Part shown: positions 35,780 to 48,458 of the stretch, piece by piece
Position numbering within the stretch: position 1 is the stretch's first letter
Layout: the number at the start of each line of letters is the position of its first letter
Source: Sabethes cyaneus
Lineage: Eukaryota > Arthropoda > Insecta > Diptera > Culicidae
Length of the DNA stretch: 64,000 nt
Direction: 5' to 3'
NCBI RefSeq assembly: GCF_943734655.1
Contig: NC_071355.1
Coordinates: forward strand, 93,503,449-93,567,448
The notes under the pieces: generated by a model
Databases searched by the model: none
What the model was told of the DNA's origin: nothing
Seen by the model: only the letters and a program-made list of their open reading frames with translations
Made by a program: the position numbers and the translations under genes

Positions 35780-36190
35780 TGGATTTCAGTCTGTCTGTCT
35801 GTTTGTCCGTATGTTCCTTATAGAATTGAAAACTACTGAACCAATCGGCGAGAAAATTTGCATGCAGGGGTTTTTGGGGCCAGGGAAGGTTCTTATGTTT
35901 TTATGATATAGTAAGAGATCCCTCCCCCTTCTAAAAAGGGGGCCTCCCATACAAGAGAAATACAAATTTCCTCATTACTTGAGAACTAATCAAGCACATG
36001 GAACCAAATTTGGCATGTGGGAGTTTTAGGAGGCAGAATTTTTTTCTTTGATGAATTATGACCCCTCTCCCTTTTAAGAGCGTGGGGGGGGGCTCCTATA
36101 TGAATGAAATACAAATTTCTTCATACCTTGAGAACTAATCAAGCAAAATTTGGCATGTGGGAGTTTTAGAAGGCAGAAATCTTTTCTTCA
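35780..36190 (-). repeat. Partial R-type tandem units with a TCTGTCTGTC head
   Basis: The stretch opens with TCAGTCTGTCTGTCTGTTTG and TTGAAAACTACTGAACCAATC. It then shows two units of AACCAAATTTGGCATGTGGGAG, AGAACTAATCAAGC, GAAATACAAATTTC and C/G-runs. These are the reverse complement of the tandem units inside repeat R (17180-17590 and 21470-21860). Confidence 0.75.
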
Positions 36191-36944
36191 ACGATTTTCT
36201 GTCAGATTTCTGTCACAATTTTAGTTTAAATATAGTTATCATAGTTCAAATCAATAAAAATTTAAAACGATCTCTATATAATTTGCGTTTTTAGTTCTCC
36301 TGTATGGTTTGTTGTCACACTTTCGTTAATGGAAGGATTGTTCTGTTGGGGCATGCTTTAGTATTTTGCACCAGATAATCTTCTTCCATTTCTACAAGAA
36401 TTTCATCAAATTGTGATTTGAGTTTTCAATTCGGTACGACGCTTTGTTTGTCTACGTATTCTTTTGATGGAATAGCAGCAAAAAAACCTCTTATAACCCA
36501 ATCACGATCATTAGCAGCAACTGTTAATCCATTTCTCGCTTCAATTCTGTCCACGTCAACTCATCATCGTGTTAATTAGTCTCTTTCGAACTCTTCCAAA
36601 CCACACCGCTGCGGTACATCTCAGAAACCCCTTCCTCACTGCAGCCGTCATTGAAATGCATCTAATTTCAATTTTTTTTTTCAACGTGCACTCAGCACAA
36701 AATTATAACTCTTTCCAGATACCTATTATGTAGATCCTTAAAGATTCAAAATATTCTTTCCGAGAAAAATAAAAAAAAATCTGGATCCATTCGCATCTGA
36801 GAGTTGCTCGTTTTTCTGCATATCCATCCATATTTGTAAAAAACAATCAAAACATTTAATTCAAAGTGATTAGAAAAAGTTTTAGAATTTATATAAGACA
36901 ATAAAAATATCATTTTAAATTACCCATTTCTTTTGTATTTGCAG
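36191..36944. other. Intron upstream of exon D
   Basis: AT-rich, no repeat recognised. The splice acceptor is ttttgtatttgcag at 36931-36944. Confidence 0.5.
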
Positions 36945-37676
36945 CTAAACCAACAAAGCCAAGCGAAAGGAGGCACCACACAGGATCTTAGCTTTCTCAA
37001 GGAAGCATCGCCGATATACGTAACCTCGTTATCGAACAACACCGTCTCCGTAACCAACACCAGCACCACGGTGACGGCAGGAACAAAAACCAACTACTCA
37101 GCTGGGTCCAATTTACAACAAGCAGCAACCAATAACAATAACACGGCTAAACAGATAGGTAACGTAACGTCGGCAGCCAGTTCGGCTGTAATTACTGGTA
37201 CTAACTCGGTGGCTGGGTCCGCAGCAGCAAAAAGTGCTACTCAAAATGTGATCAACTCCTCGGTCGGCTCGAAGCCAGCGTCTAATCAAATTCAGTCCAC
37301 TACGTCTCAGTCCTCTAACATCAGCACAACTGTCCCACCGTCGACATCACGCCAGCAGAACGTATCCACTATATCTAACATTGTGACATCAAACGTCGCA
37401 GCGTCGTCTGCCCTGCGGGGCACTCCGTCTACCGCTGCGGGGTCAACGTACTCGACAGCCAACACTAAACCTAGCGAACAGCAACAGTTTAATCTTAACA
37501 ATAACAACTATTATCCCATCAACAGCAGTAACATTGTGAATGTGAATCATAGTCTTATCAATAACAACATCAATAGCAATATTAGTAAAACTGGTGCTGG
37601 TAATAGTTCTTGTGGTAGTTATTACAGTAATCTAACCAATCCGATTATCGCAAACGGTCATGGTCCCAAGCGAGAG
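36945..37676 (+). CDS. Host gene exon D: long Ser/Thr/Asn/Ala-rich exon
   Basis: A 244-codon exon in phase 0 on both sides. It joins exon C as ...MSQLSIK|LNQQSQAKGGT and ends GPKRE before the donor gtaaaaca. The composition is extreme: runs of Thr/Ser/Asn (SNNTVSVTNTSTTVTAGT), Ala/Ser (SAASSAVITGTNSVAGSAAA) and Asn repeats (LNNNNYYPINSSN, LINNNINSN). Such sequence is typical of intrinsically disordered linkers in large insect regulatory and scaffold proteins. No folded domain is visible. CAA/AAC/AGC-rich codon use is normal for such regions. The frame is entirely open over 732 bp between good splice sites, which supports real coding. Confidence 0.85.
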
Positions 37677-37773
37677 GTAAAACAATTGTTTTGTTTTCCA
37701 TGCTTCTAATCGTCTGGCGCCACCCTGTAAATAGATCCATTAAATGGATACTTTTCCGATTTTCTACTTACAG

Positions 37774-37895
37774 CTGGCCACACTATCCGAAGGTGAACTC
37801 GAGCTGCAAGACGAACCATATGAGACGAACAGCAACATATCAAGGGGTGGCACAGAAGTACTGCTAGGTGATCAGAGTTTGCGACAGGAAACCCG
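37774..37895 (+). CDS. Host gene exon E: acidic segment
   Basis: After a 97-bp intron (37677-37773; acceptor ttctacttacag) the frame continues LATLSEGELELQDEPYETN, SNISRGGTEVLLGDQSLRQET and ends with two bases of an Arg codon (phase 2) before the donor gtaagtca. The segment is rich in Glu and Asp. The downstream exons were not found in the remaining 26 kb, which suggests another very long intron or an end outside the window. Unidentified function. Confidence 0.75.
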
Positions 37896-39429
37896 GTAAG
37901 TCATTGGGACTCATTTCCAGTTTCCCCGATACGAGCTCCAGTAGCATAAACTAGGTCACCACCGTTCTTCATCACATAAATGTCCTGAAATATGCTACGT
38001 ACCTGTCACTATGATGTTTTCAATTGCCTAACTATGATTGAGAAGCCATGCCGGAGTAAAATCTATAAGCTGTCGGTGGTTGTACAACTTTCTCCGATCG
38101 GTTCACCGCCAAAACGAGAAGCAGATTAGTGAAGCATGCAACGAATGCATAATGTGTACGGTGTAGTCACTGCAAGTGCACACCAGATATATACAGTTTC
38201 CGGCTCGGTGATGTCCATTTCCTGTCTCTCGTTGATGGCATTCTGAATCTTTTATTCGTTCATGCTGCTTAGAATGCCATTGAATGCCTTCTCGGACGGT
38301 GTGCCGTATGTGTGGGGAGGGGGGGGGGATCTGTCATGTTGACGGTTGAAAGAGTGCTATTTTTATACCACTCTGTGGGTCAGCAGCAGCTGGCAAGTAT
38401 GTACTATGGGTACCTATACCATCGCACATAGTAGATGAAATTTGCTATTACCAAAGTGGTCCACTCAGGGTAGTGCGGCATATTTGGGTGACCAGTCCGT
38501 TGCGTAGTAACTGTAGATAGCTAATATGATTTATCGTCAACTAAAAGCTTTATGACAAATTTATGCGCTCGAATGACCCTAGGCTCCTGGCGGCATACCG
38601 AGCGTGCTGCAATAAAATGGAAGCCAAATGTAACGTAAACCAAATTATTTCCCGTAAGTGAGGATATGAAACAGCGAACTAAACCTAACGTGAGCAACAA
38701 AAGCTAAACCATTGTTACTCTATAGTTTTCTTTACATGTTGCACTATCTACCAGTAATTTTATTGCCCTGCAATACGAAAAGCTCAATTCAATTATGTTG
38801 CCGTTGTTTTATTCTCTTTACAATAGTTTTGCATTTTGTGTTGTGATTTCGTAACGCAGCGTATATCTTTGAAACATAAATAATCAACTGGCTAATTATG
38901 TGTTGCCCTCGGGACCAACTTTATGAAAACATTAATACATAATAAAAGATTATGAATTTAGTCTAAAGTTAGAAGTGCTCTCTTTTTTAAATGCTAAATC
39001 GCCAATTTAAAAAAATATTAGCTCTATAACCCGTAATAAAGTAAATAACAGGCTAAAAGTCACAAAATAATAATTATTTTTATAGTTAAATTCACTGTTA
39101 GTAATCAGCTACTTGAGCTTAAAATGCTAACAATAAGCATTATTTTGCGAACTCTTACAATCGCTTACCATAATGCAATAAAAATAAGATGCCTGATATA
39201 TATGTTTTATTACGAAAAACCAAAGTTTCAATGTATTTTCTTATAATAACTGTCATAAAAAAAACTCCTAATTAACGGTAAAATTGTTGACCAATATATG
39301 TTTTCACTTTTCACTATAGATTATATAGTTTGGCCGTTACCGTACTCCAGTTAGATATCGTCTCAAACATTGTTTTTAATTTAAGCATAGTTTGTGCAGA
39401 GTTTCTAATTTTTTGAAAGCGCTTTTTAA
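37896..39429. other. Host intron, no feature recognised
   Basis: There is a G-run at about 38320-38330. The remainder is AT-rich without a gene or repeat that I can support. Confidence 0.5.
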
Positions 39430-39431
39430 TA

Positions 39432-40363
39432 ACGGGTGACAACTAAAATTTTGGAACTTTTTTGAGGCCCCTATACTCAACAACAAACGAGCTCAGAGAG
39501 AAATGGGAGTATGTATGTGTTAACTCTCTCTCTCTATTTCCTCTTTTTGTCATTATTTTTTTTGTTTTGTTTATGTTTGTCTTGTTTTGCTTAAAATGAC
39601 GTCGAAACAAGAATCATTTCGGGAGCGCGTTGTACACTTCTACGAACTGCAACAGAAATCTTGACAAAAAGTATACGGTACAACATTTAAAAAGCGAATA
39701 TGTTGCGACTTCGACTGTTTACCTTATCCTAAGATGTCCAACAACTATTCGCAAGCAAGGTAGTGAAAGACCAACTAAAATTATGGACGCAGGAGGACGT
39801 CATTCTCTTTCTCGTTTCTTCAACAACAAGCCCTCTGTGGTTTGGCTATCAATAATGATGCACCAGGCGAATGTTTGAAGAAAAGTTTGATCCCGTTTCT
39901 AGAAAAATATCATGCAGATGGGCAATACGTGGTTTGGTCGGATAGAGCATCATCGCATTACGCCAAAAAAACACAATCGTTCCTGAATACCCATTCGATC
40001 CCATTTGTACCCAAAACCCACGACTCGACAAATCTGTCTCAGTGCGCCCAATCGAAGCCACTCGGGATTTTAAGTTCCTTGGTGTACAAAAATGACTGGA
40101 GAGCTACGAATTGCAAACAGTTGATTGGTAGAATCAAGAGATGCATTCGCAAAGTCGGCATGACGGCCGTACAACGCTTCTGTTTGGACACCAAACGGAA
40201 GCTTCGCCGAATAGCCGATTACGGACCGTTTTCAAATGTACACTAATTTTTTTTCAACAATAGATTATGTATCTTTAATTTCGGTAAATCAGAACTTCTT
40301 CATGTATCTTTGTCTTTTTTTGACAGCTTGAAAAAAAAATCCAAAATTTTAGTTGTCACCCGT
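39432..40363 (+). mobile_element. DD37E-type Tc1/mariner transposon, distinct lineage
   Basis: 932 bp between TA dinucleotides (39430-39431 and 40364-40365). The inverted ends begin ACGGGTGACAACTAAAATTTTGG. On the + strand a transposase starts at 39596 (MTSKQESFRERVVHFYELQQ) but is soon broken. The catalytic region lies in the frame 39842-40246: LLPF-like SLIPFLEKYHADGQYVVWSD, ASSHYAKKTQSFLNTHSIPFVPK. The final Glu motif (RPIE) is present in the next frame over (about 40046-40060), giving a D-to-E spacing of 37 residues once the frameshift is counted. The first catalytic Asp region is deleted. Termini differ from the 5087/27826 pair, so this is another family. Confidence 0.85.
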
Positions 40364-40589
40364 TACTATTTTAAAGGGAAATAAAAAGTTAGTCAAATCT
40401 TAACTTATAGAAATAACTATATGAATTAATCGTTTAAAATTCTCTTCCTAAACGAGAGATCAATTACTCACCCCAGTCGCTTCTCAATTGGTCTATGGTT
40501 TCAAGTGTTGTGTGGCAACTGGCAAGTAACGCCGTCTTGTTGGAAGTACCAGCCAGCGTAAGTAGTAACATCAGTTTTTTGATAATCTT

Positions 40590-42110
40590 TATAGTGTTGC
40601 TGCAGGAAATTGCATCGTAAAGGAGAGCAGGCTTGAACGATCTGTAGCGGAAGGGCTCAGTTTTACCAGAGCGGTGACACTACCAACGAACTAAGAACGG
40701 TCTTTGTAGTGTTGAGCAGAACCCAGAATCGCGTGATATTTGGATTGGAAAGCGATCAACGAGAGAATGTGCCTTTCTTCAATTCCAGCATAAACAATGT
40801 GCAAGGGAAGTAGGGTAGGTAAGAACGGTAAGAACCGTAGGAAAGAAATGTACAGACCGGTGATAGGACCTAATAGCCTGCACACCAACACGAACGACAA
40901 CGGCCAAAGATGTATACACTTCGCAGTTTCCCAAGGCCTGGTGATCCGAAGCACCTTTTTCCAACGCAAAGGTATTCAAATAGCCACCTGGAGATCACCT
41001 GCCCAATGTACAATGAACCAGATTGACCACGTTCTCACAGATGGCCGATCCTTCTCTAACATCGTGACCATACGTTCCGTATGTGGTCTTCCTAGGCTGA
41101 ACATCACGCAGCTAGATAACCCGCAGCCTACTGAGAACAACGCGCGAATACTCAATGAGGCACTGTCTTTTTTCAAGAAGCTAGGTGCTTCAAACCTCGA
41201 AGACGATTGGGACTGAATTCGCTCGGCTAACGGAGCGACCGCTATCGCGGCCCGGAGTATACTAAATGACTGGTTTGATGGCAAATGCTGACAAGCGGTG
41301 GAGAGCAAAAAAAAATTACTTGGAAAAATTATCTGAGCATTGCCACTAGGGAGAACTTGGTCAAATACCGACAAGCAAGGAGCCAATCAAGTTTTACGAG
41401 AAGGTGAATCAAACCCATAAGGGCTGTACTTCGAAACCGGACATAGGAATGAGGGAAGGTATTTAACAACAAACGAGCGCGAGGTAGCTGACGAGAGAAA
41501 GTAGTTCTTCAATGAGCACCTCAATGGCGAAGTTGCAGAAGGAGGCCGAGCGGAAGTTAATCTAGGAGCGCCCGTGGAAGATAGTAATGTCCCAGCACCT
41601 GATCTCCAAGAAGCGATAAATCCGGTTGCTGAAAACCAACAAAGGCGCTGGTAAGGACTACCGTCAAAGCTGACAAAACATGGCTATCAACGGCTCTACA
41701 CTGTGTTATTTCCAAGATTTGGGAGGTGGAGAAGTAGCTCCGAAGGAATGAATGGAAGCAGTGGTTTGTCGCATCTACGGAAAAGGTGAAGGAGTTTATC
41801 GAACTCTAAGGCTGTGTAGACTTTGATATCATAACCAGGAACTTGGCAAAGGCGGAGTCAATCTACGCAGACCGAAAGCGGAGTCTAGGAGGATAGGGCA
41901 AAAAATAAATGCGTCAAAGACCAAATACGTGAAAGGAAGAGGTTCAAGGGAAACAAACTTGTGCCTCCCACGGACGGTAACCGCTGACGGCGACGAACTA
42001 GAAGTGGTAGATAAGTTTTTGCATTCGGGATAGCTGATGACCGCGGGCAACAACACGAGTAAGGAGATCCTGTGGCGCATTCAAGCGGGAAATCCGGCCT
42101 GTTAATCTAA
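40590..42110 (+). mobile_element. RTE LINE copy D, decayed and internally deleted
   Basis: A + strand copy of the GAA-tailed RTE family. Endonuclease blocks are MYRPVIGPNSLHTNTNDNGQ, RCIHFAVSQGLVIRSTFFQRK and NQIDHVLTDGRSFSNI (40797-41216); then the linker with ERE and KAL blocks (41400-41780), and a jump to the RT end with GQKINASKTKYVKGRG and the KEI..RIQAGNPA block (41830-42100). The catalytic palm is deleted and it ends without a GAA tail. Confidence 0.85.
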
Positions 42111-43229
42111 AACTTTTGAAACCCTTTTGAAGTGTGAGCACTACCCAGTTAGCATTTTCATATGTATAAAAAGGTAAAAATCAGCATTACGTACAGATAT
42201 ACATGCTAAATAAATCGTATTTCATGCGCAAAATTGGCATATCCGTACTATTTTGTAGTGATTACGAATAATTTTGTACGTTACGACTATATAAGTATTT
42301 ATATACGATAATATCCGATTAAGCGCGAGTCGCTCCGTACTACTCTACGATTTTGTGCTGAAAATCGTATGTATGTCAGTCATCATTATATACGACAGAA
42401 AATCAACTTGATCCCACTTTATCCAGTTTTAGTTACGATTTCGAGTTTGTTAGGAGATATTTACGATAGTTTTCATACATTGATATACGAGTTGGTGCTA
42501 GCTGAGCAGGCGCTAAAATGGATTTATAACTGTTATTAGGCGGAGGATTTTGTCAGTTCTATAAATGTTGTCAAGAAAATCGCCAACAGAGTACAATAAA
42601 ATTCATGTTTTTACTTTGGACTATTCCTAACAGCTCTTATTCAAGTTACTGCTTTAAACGATACGATATTATGTCATAAACTTAGATGCATATCCTGCCG
42701 CTGCTCGCATAACAGTCCCATTTGCTATGAGTTTCCTATATAAATAAGACTGTTGTGAGAGTCACAGCAGTATAGATGAGGTTAAAATTTAGTTCTAACT
42801 CTCTTCTGTAGTGTGATCTTTTTTGGTTCTAAGTGAGACCTTTCATTGCCATTGATTTGTTTGTTTGTTCACGTGACTTAAAAGAAAATTCTAGGGTATA
42901 CGGTCATAGCAACATCATAGAGTTTATCAAAAAACTAATACTGTTCCTATATATAATGATATGCAAAAGCCGAAGAGTCTTGCGATATTTATTTAGTGTA
43001 TAGTTAAATCCTTTGTTGATGGTTTTTATTTGATGTTAAAGAATGAGTTTTTTATGCCTTTTTATGTTCATAATAAACAACAAAGCATTTTAGATGTCAT
43101 CATAACCTGTTGAAAGAGTCTAAAATGGTCATATAAAGCCTTTTCAGGGTTTCTTGATGATAAATTTATTCATTGCGATATGTTGTTGTCCAAAAACAAA
43201 TAAGCTTCAGTACTATCACATTAAAACTC
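42111..43229. other. AT-rich stretch without recognisable feature
   Basis: Words like 'tacgat' and 'atatacga' recur between 42190 and 42490, but no clean repeat unit or inverted end was found. Confidence 0.4.
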
Positions 43230-43740
43230 TCATAAAATTACCTCAGCCATCAACATCGTAGCATAGAAATTGTTACTTCGGAGATCCAATTCCTACATTT
43301 GTAGCAAAACAGTCCATAATCATCGATCAATAATGGCGAGTTTCATTGGTGATTACATCGCTGATGTTAATACTGAAAAATACTGATCAATGATTCCGCC
43401 GGTCAATAAACGGCACCAAACAGTGCATATCTCTGGATGCATTGGCAATTTTAGTATTGCCTTTGGTTGCTCTTCGCTTCAAATGTGATAATTTTATTTA
43501 TTGATTTGACAATCAATTCAGCCAGAAATGAGCTTCGTCGCTGAGCATAATTTTTCGATGAAAAGAAAACCGTATTTTACACAGTTGTAGACCAAGATTT
43601 TTGCGTAAAAACTTCCATGTGATCGAATGACATAATTGCAATTGTTGAGAACAGTCACAGATTGACAATTTACGGTCCTCATCGACACTGGCGGCTACAC
43701 TTTCACAGAGCACGAATGTTGACAATAAAATTTAAATTTA
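43230..43740 (-). mobile_element. Tc1-like transposase relic, a different family
   Basis: The minus strand frame at 43513-43725 reads DEDRKLSICDCSQQLQLCHS, ITWKFLRKNLGLQ and IMLSDEAHFWLN. The last block is the first catalytic Asp region of Tc1-like transposases (SDEAHFWLNG...). Beyond it (43250-43500) words such as TVWC and GGIIDQYF continue the family signature with stops. The residue pattern differs from the DD37E copies. No terminal repeats found. Confidence 0.7.
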
Positions 43741-43954
43741 AAGCTCATGCCTAATGTTCAATGCAATTGAGCATTTTAATACTTTGACACTTATTTCGAA
43801 TGAGCTGATGAGCTGTCAGGAAGTTATGAAAATGAACCCCCAAAAAATCATGCTTTACTTCCTGAATGTTTTTGATTCTTTGAAGTGGAGACGATCAAGT
43901 TGACATATTATGCCAGCAAGAAAATAACATACAAATTAAGAGTTATAAACAGTG

Positions 43955-44092
43955 GGGGTCAGTCCCGGCGTAGTGGTTAGCATTCACGCCTCTCACGCCG
44001 AGGACCCGGGTTCAAATCCCAGCCCCGCAAAAGTCACGAATGACCCAAAACTGGTTAAAGAGACTATAATCTAAAAAACAAAAAAAAAAAAC
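43955..44092 (+). mobile_element. tRNA-Glu-like SINE, copy 2
   Basis: The same layout as 22520-22643: A box TAGTGGTTAGCATTCACG, loop CTCTCAC, B box GGGTTCAAATCCC, tail with GACTATAATCTAAA and A-run. It is flanked by an exact 14-bp duplication AGTTATAAACAGTG (43941-43954 and 44093-44106), the sign of LINE-assisted insertion. Confidence 0.9.
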
Positions 44093-44106
44093 AGTTATAA
44101 ACAGTG

Positions 44107-45419
44107 ATACATAAAATAACCTCCATGTTTGATGACGAAATTTATAGATTAGCATTCTTCTAAAATTATAGAATAATCCGACAAACATACAAAATTCATT
44201 GAAGAAAATCCTACAATCGTTTTGCGTGCACACTAGCACCATCTATGATCGACATTCCCGAATATTAACTAACAATAGGAGTATCCCTCCGGTAAGCAAG
44301 TATTTTACAGCAAGTGGCCTGCCCTTCTTTTCCACGAATACGATGGCATTCCCAACCAAAACTAAATTTAAAATGACTGTTGCAGACTGCATTGAACTTA
44401 CAGTGTCGAAGAATGGGACTGTGAGAGTTATATCTGTTTGTCAGTGGTACGAAAACGGCAAAATAAAATAAAATAAAATAAAATAAATACTTTACAGTAG
44501 CACTCATTTTGATTTTATTTCCACAGACTTCAATGAAAGTACCAACTTGAAGCTTTGCTTTAGTTCTGATTTAAATGAGCCGAACCGAAGATGAGACCTC
44601 CGCCGCCCGGTACGTGACATAACAATCTCCCACACCCACCCACCACAAGTCAATGACATCGCATGACACGAAAGCCATCTGAGCATTGACAAGGTGAAAG
44701 ATTGACGCCAAGTATGATCGCCTACAACAGTTTGTCTCAAAGCCACGTAACGTGTAGGTACCACGTTGCTCAAATATCATGCATTTAACATTTTTGCATG
44801 CCCTCGATCCGCTTTGAAAACGAATAGCAAATATTTTGCAGCAATTTAACCTTACAAAGCCAGTCCGCCAATGGCAGAGAGGGAACAGCAGAGAAACATA
44901 GCACAGCACACGAGCACCAGCAATGAGTGGGAGCATGTCAATCCGTTCAATAGCCGACTTGATGTTGTGGTAATTTGAGTTTAAAAAAGCTCTGGGAAGA
45001 TGGAGTGAAAAGAGAATTTCCTTTTTTCAACCGTTTTGTTAGAACCCCACAGTGAGGGTTTGCATTCGGAACCCCATTCAATGGTGACCAAGATTGTCTG
45101 GGAGACTGTGCCAATGAACTCATGTTTGGTTTTCTATCGGATGACACAAATTGCTGGAGAATTCAGTCACTTGTTGGGCTATGCTCAATAGCGTCACTGG
45201 CTGTGACTGAGAACAAGTTTAGTAATCAGAGCAAATTTAAAAGAAAGTCTCCGCGCATGCTGAATAATTGTATCATTTTATTTGGTCGAGCAAAATAAAT
45301 CGAATTGTCAGTAACATTTTGTTAGGATGGAATTGGTTCTACAGGGTTGGTCATTATCTCTATAGGTATAAGATTTTCTTTCGAATTTTATACTTCTTTA
45401 TCAATGTTACAGTTCGACA
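44107..45419. other. No gene recognised
   Basis: A short AAATA tandem at 44459-44485 and several frames without domain signature. The Cys/Arg-rich minus strand frames near 44570-44940 look like chance. Confidence 0.45.
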
Positions 45420-45532
45420 GCCCCAAACACAATGCATACAGATTTTACTACGTTGCGGCAATTTGACAGTTTTTACGGGTTTTCTGTCAAATTTCCGCAA
45501 CGTTGTAAAATCTGTATGCATTGTGTCTGGGC
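45420..45532. repeat. Near-perfect 113-bp hairpin
   Basis: The left arm (45421-45469) contains ACACAATGCATACAGATTTT, then GTTGCGG, then ATTTGACAG. The right arm (45484-45532) is its reverse complement with only about four mismatches over 49 bp. The loop is about 14 nt. Transcription from either strand would give a long RNA hairpin. Confidence 0.9.
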
Positions 45533-46559
45533 CTTTAAGACACTTCCCTAATACGTTTGTCAAGAATACTAAACTTGAAAGGATTTTCGTGTCAATATAA
45601 TCGCAGCACTAACCTAGCAACGAATTTTGTAGCTTTAAATCAAAATTAATGTTCCGATTCATTTGTAATTTATGCGACAAAACTAAGCAATGGTCGAATA
45701 ATTGAAAAGAATCGATAATTTCAGTGCTTGCGCTGAACAATTCAATTCAGGCTTAGGGTTTGAATCACCTGACAGTGCAAATCAAGCTTCAATTGGATAA
45801 TTAGACCGACGGAAGAAGAATCGATTGACGTCCATTTTCATGCCCATCACGGTCTTAGATAGAGGTTTCGCAAATTGCAGCGTGTTAAACTGTATTTACC
45901 CAAGCAAAAGTGCTAATTGAGTAACACATGATTTCCGGCTCAGCAAGGAATTCTCATGATTGTTATCCGGCCATGTTGGTACTCTTTTATACTAAGTGAT
46001 GCGAACGAGATGTTTATTTTAGAAGTTATCGCTTCAAGTTGACCGCAATTTTTTATCCAATTAAGATAGCACATTTTCGATTGCTTATAAATAAACTCGT
46101 GGTAAACTAAAATATGCTTAATCTACGTTAGAAATTTAAATAAATAATTACTAATCAGTATATCTTCGATGAAGAAAAACAAGGAATTGAGGAATCAGCG
46201 ATATTATTGATAATCAATAGATAGTAATCTTTACGGTATTTGTTCCGATTTTGTATGTTTGGGATAAACTGCTATACTTTAAAAGCACCGATAAAAAATC
46301 GTATGCCGACTGTTTGGACGTAGTCATGCATGACGTATACATGCAAACATAAAGGAAGATACTAATACATACTAACATTTATTCGGTTGGCTAACTAGAT
46401 TGACAGTATTATAGTACTATCCGGTCATTTGTTAATTGTTGACCTTACATATTTACTGTTCGGTTTAGGTCGAATAACTCTACAGAACAAATTTTTTCTG
46501 TTGATTATTACCTTAGTCGAATATTACTTTAAATGCCAAATTGTTTTTCATCATTTCAT
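45533..46559. other. AT-rich, no feature recognised
   Basis: No gene, repeat or inverted structure could be supported in this interval. Confidence 0.45.
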
Positions 46560-47805
46560 CAAAATGGACTTTTTTCGGATGGTGATTAAAAAAAACCAGT
46601 ACAGCTACATAAAGAAACTAATACAGAGTTTGATAAATTTCCTATGGAAGGTAATTATATTGACTTACTTGCAAAAAACATGCAAAAAACGGAACATTCG
46701 CCATGGCCGACGAAAACATGAGTGTAGGCATGTTTTTGAATTCTTTCTTCGTTTTATTTATCAATTCCTCCTCAGTTTTCGCGACAAAATTGTTGGAGTA
46801 GATCTTTCGCTTCAGGTTTGCCCAGAAATTCTCGATGGGACACAGTTGGGGGACGTTGGGCGGATTCGCCGACTTCGATATTTAGCCGCTCCATCTTCTC
46901 CAACGATCCTTCGAATAGTGGGCCGACGCCAGATCCGGCCAGAACACCGCGTCATCGCCCTTATGATATTTCTTGATGAATGACGCAACTTCGGCTGTAT
47001 GTAGGCACTTCGTACTATAAATTTCACGATCAGTCCGGAGCGAAAGAAGAGCGGATTTGATAACCCCTTTTCGCTGATTGTCAGTCACAGCAGCAACTTC
47101 TTGGTGAACTTAGTGTGTGAAATTAATTTCACCTCGGAGCTCACTTCCTTCCTGGGGGAAGTAAAATACGAAGTGCCCTGCCAGTCATTGCCATCCAGGG
47201 TGAGATAGGTCTCGTTGTCTATCACCACCGCTACGTCGCGATTCGCCGGGAAAATCGTCTTGACCATCTTATTCAGCCGCTGCCGCTGCGTCATTGCCTG
47301 CAGCTCCGAGACCAGTGGACGGGACTGCCGCTTCCTGACGTATATGTCCATGTTCGCCAGGCACTCTCTCACTGTTTGCCCGGTTGCACCGACCTCCCGG
47401 CCAAGCGCCCGCAGTGATGTAGCCACTCTTCCCTCGGTCTTCCTCTTTTGGAGCTTCTTGTCGCTCAGGGACGTCGGCCGTCAGGAACCGGGCTTTCATT
47501 CGATGCTTTAATTGTTGTTCAATAGTGCCAAGATGTTGTAGATGCCGGAACGGGCGCAACCGGCGTCCACAAAATGACGCACGATGTCCGTTTTCGACGC
47601 GATGGAGTACCCTTCTTTGAACGCGCACACTTCTCAACGAAGTAACTGTTTTCGCCATCACGGCTAGAGTTCTACTGATAGAGCTGTAATTTTTGTTTGT
47701 AAGTAAGCTAATATAATTACCTTCCATGGAAAATTTATCAAATTTAATTAGCTGTCTTAGTTTTTTATCACCATCCGAAAAAAGTCCATTTTTTAATGCA
47801 TACGT
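46560..47805 (-). mobile_element. DD37E-like transposon with long inverted repeats, broken
   Basis: Terminal repeats of about 100 bp are seen: left AAAATGGACTTTTTTCGGATGG and ATGGAAGGTAATTATATT (46560-46655), right in reverse complement at 47700-47800. The minus strand encodes transposase parts. 47085-47426 has an HTH-like GREVGATGQTVRECLAN, then TIFPANRDVAVVIDNETYLTLDGNDWQG, with the first catalytic Asp in VIDNETY. 46812-47088 has DDAVFWPDLASAHYSKD (second Asp). Around 46820-46850 the CPIENFWANLKRK block carries the Glu. Spacing in the raw frame is 33 residues with a stop, so small deletions or frameshifts have shortened a spacing that was probably 37. The outer ends were not pinned to a TA. 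Confidence 0.8.
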
Positions 47806-48250
47806 TAGCAGCAAAAAAACGGTTTGGTCAGGGTGTTGCCGTTAATAACTCTATAAAACTCACAGATTTATTGCGGTTTGACAAACAATAGGATCAATTT
47901 AAATTGGTGCGCCATTTTGTATTGCTACGCCACACTTATGGTAAGTTTATAAGATACGTGGTGCAGCCAACAGGTTTTAACGTATATTTAATATAAGCAA
48001 CCACAATAAATTTGCGTTATTAACAGTTTTATTATGGTTTTCTAGTAGTGTGTTTGGACTCGTACCCTCTTGGTATTGGGCAATACCACAATAAAACCCG
48101 TGTTAATGAATAATACCGTAAAAAAACCTTTATAAAATTCAAGTAAAACCAAGTGGCTTTGAAATTGTTACTTGGGACATTTTGCACGAGGATAAAGCTT
48201 ACAAGACCTTAGAGTCTTATGGAGTCCGTAGTAAGTATGATTTCCGGCAA
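47806..48250. other. No feature recognised
   Basis: AT-rich spacer between the DD37E-like element and the next RTE relic. Confidence 0.4.
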
Positions 48251-48458
48251 GAATACGTCTGCGTATTTCTCTGCTTTAGTTGTTATCCGACGTCATCAAC
48301 GACCCGTGGTATACCAATTATAACCTCAAACTCGCCCCTGTCGACTACCACACTATTGCCTATGCGAGCTCGATCGCGCTCGGTTCCTCCTGCTAACAGG
48401 TACTTGGTTTTAGACGTATTCAACACTAATCCAATCTTTACTGCTTTGCGTTTCAGTG
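48250..48458 (-). mobile_element. RTE RT-thumb relic
   Basis: The minus strand reads LKRKAVKIGLVLNTSKTKYLLAG, broken here for length, followed by TERDRARIGNSVVVDRGEFEV. This is the region just after the catalytic box in another RTE subfamily. It is truncated at its upstream side by the MITE starting at 48459. Confidence 0.65.

Noticed and set aside
42130..42500. Palindromic element starting CCAGTTAGCATTTTC
   Set aside because: The proposed right partner (GGTGCTAGCTGAGC) matches only weakly and the interior does not pair.
44571..44936. 121-residue minus strand Cys/Arg-rich frame
   Set aside because: No motif is visible; an overlapping frame of similar length on the same strand suggests low stop density rather than coding.
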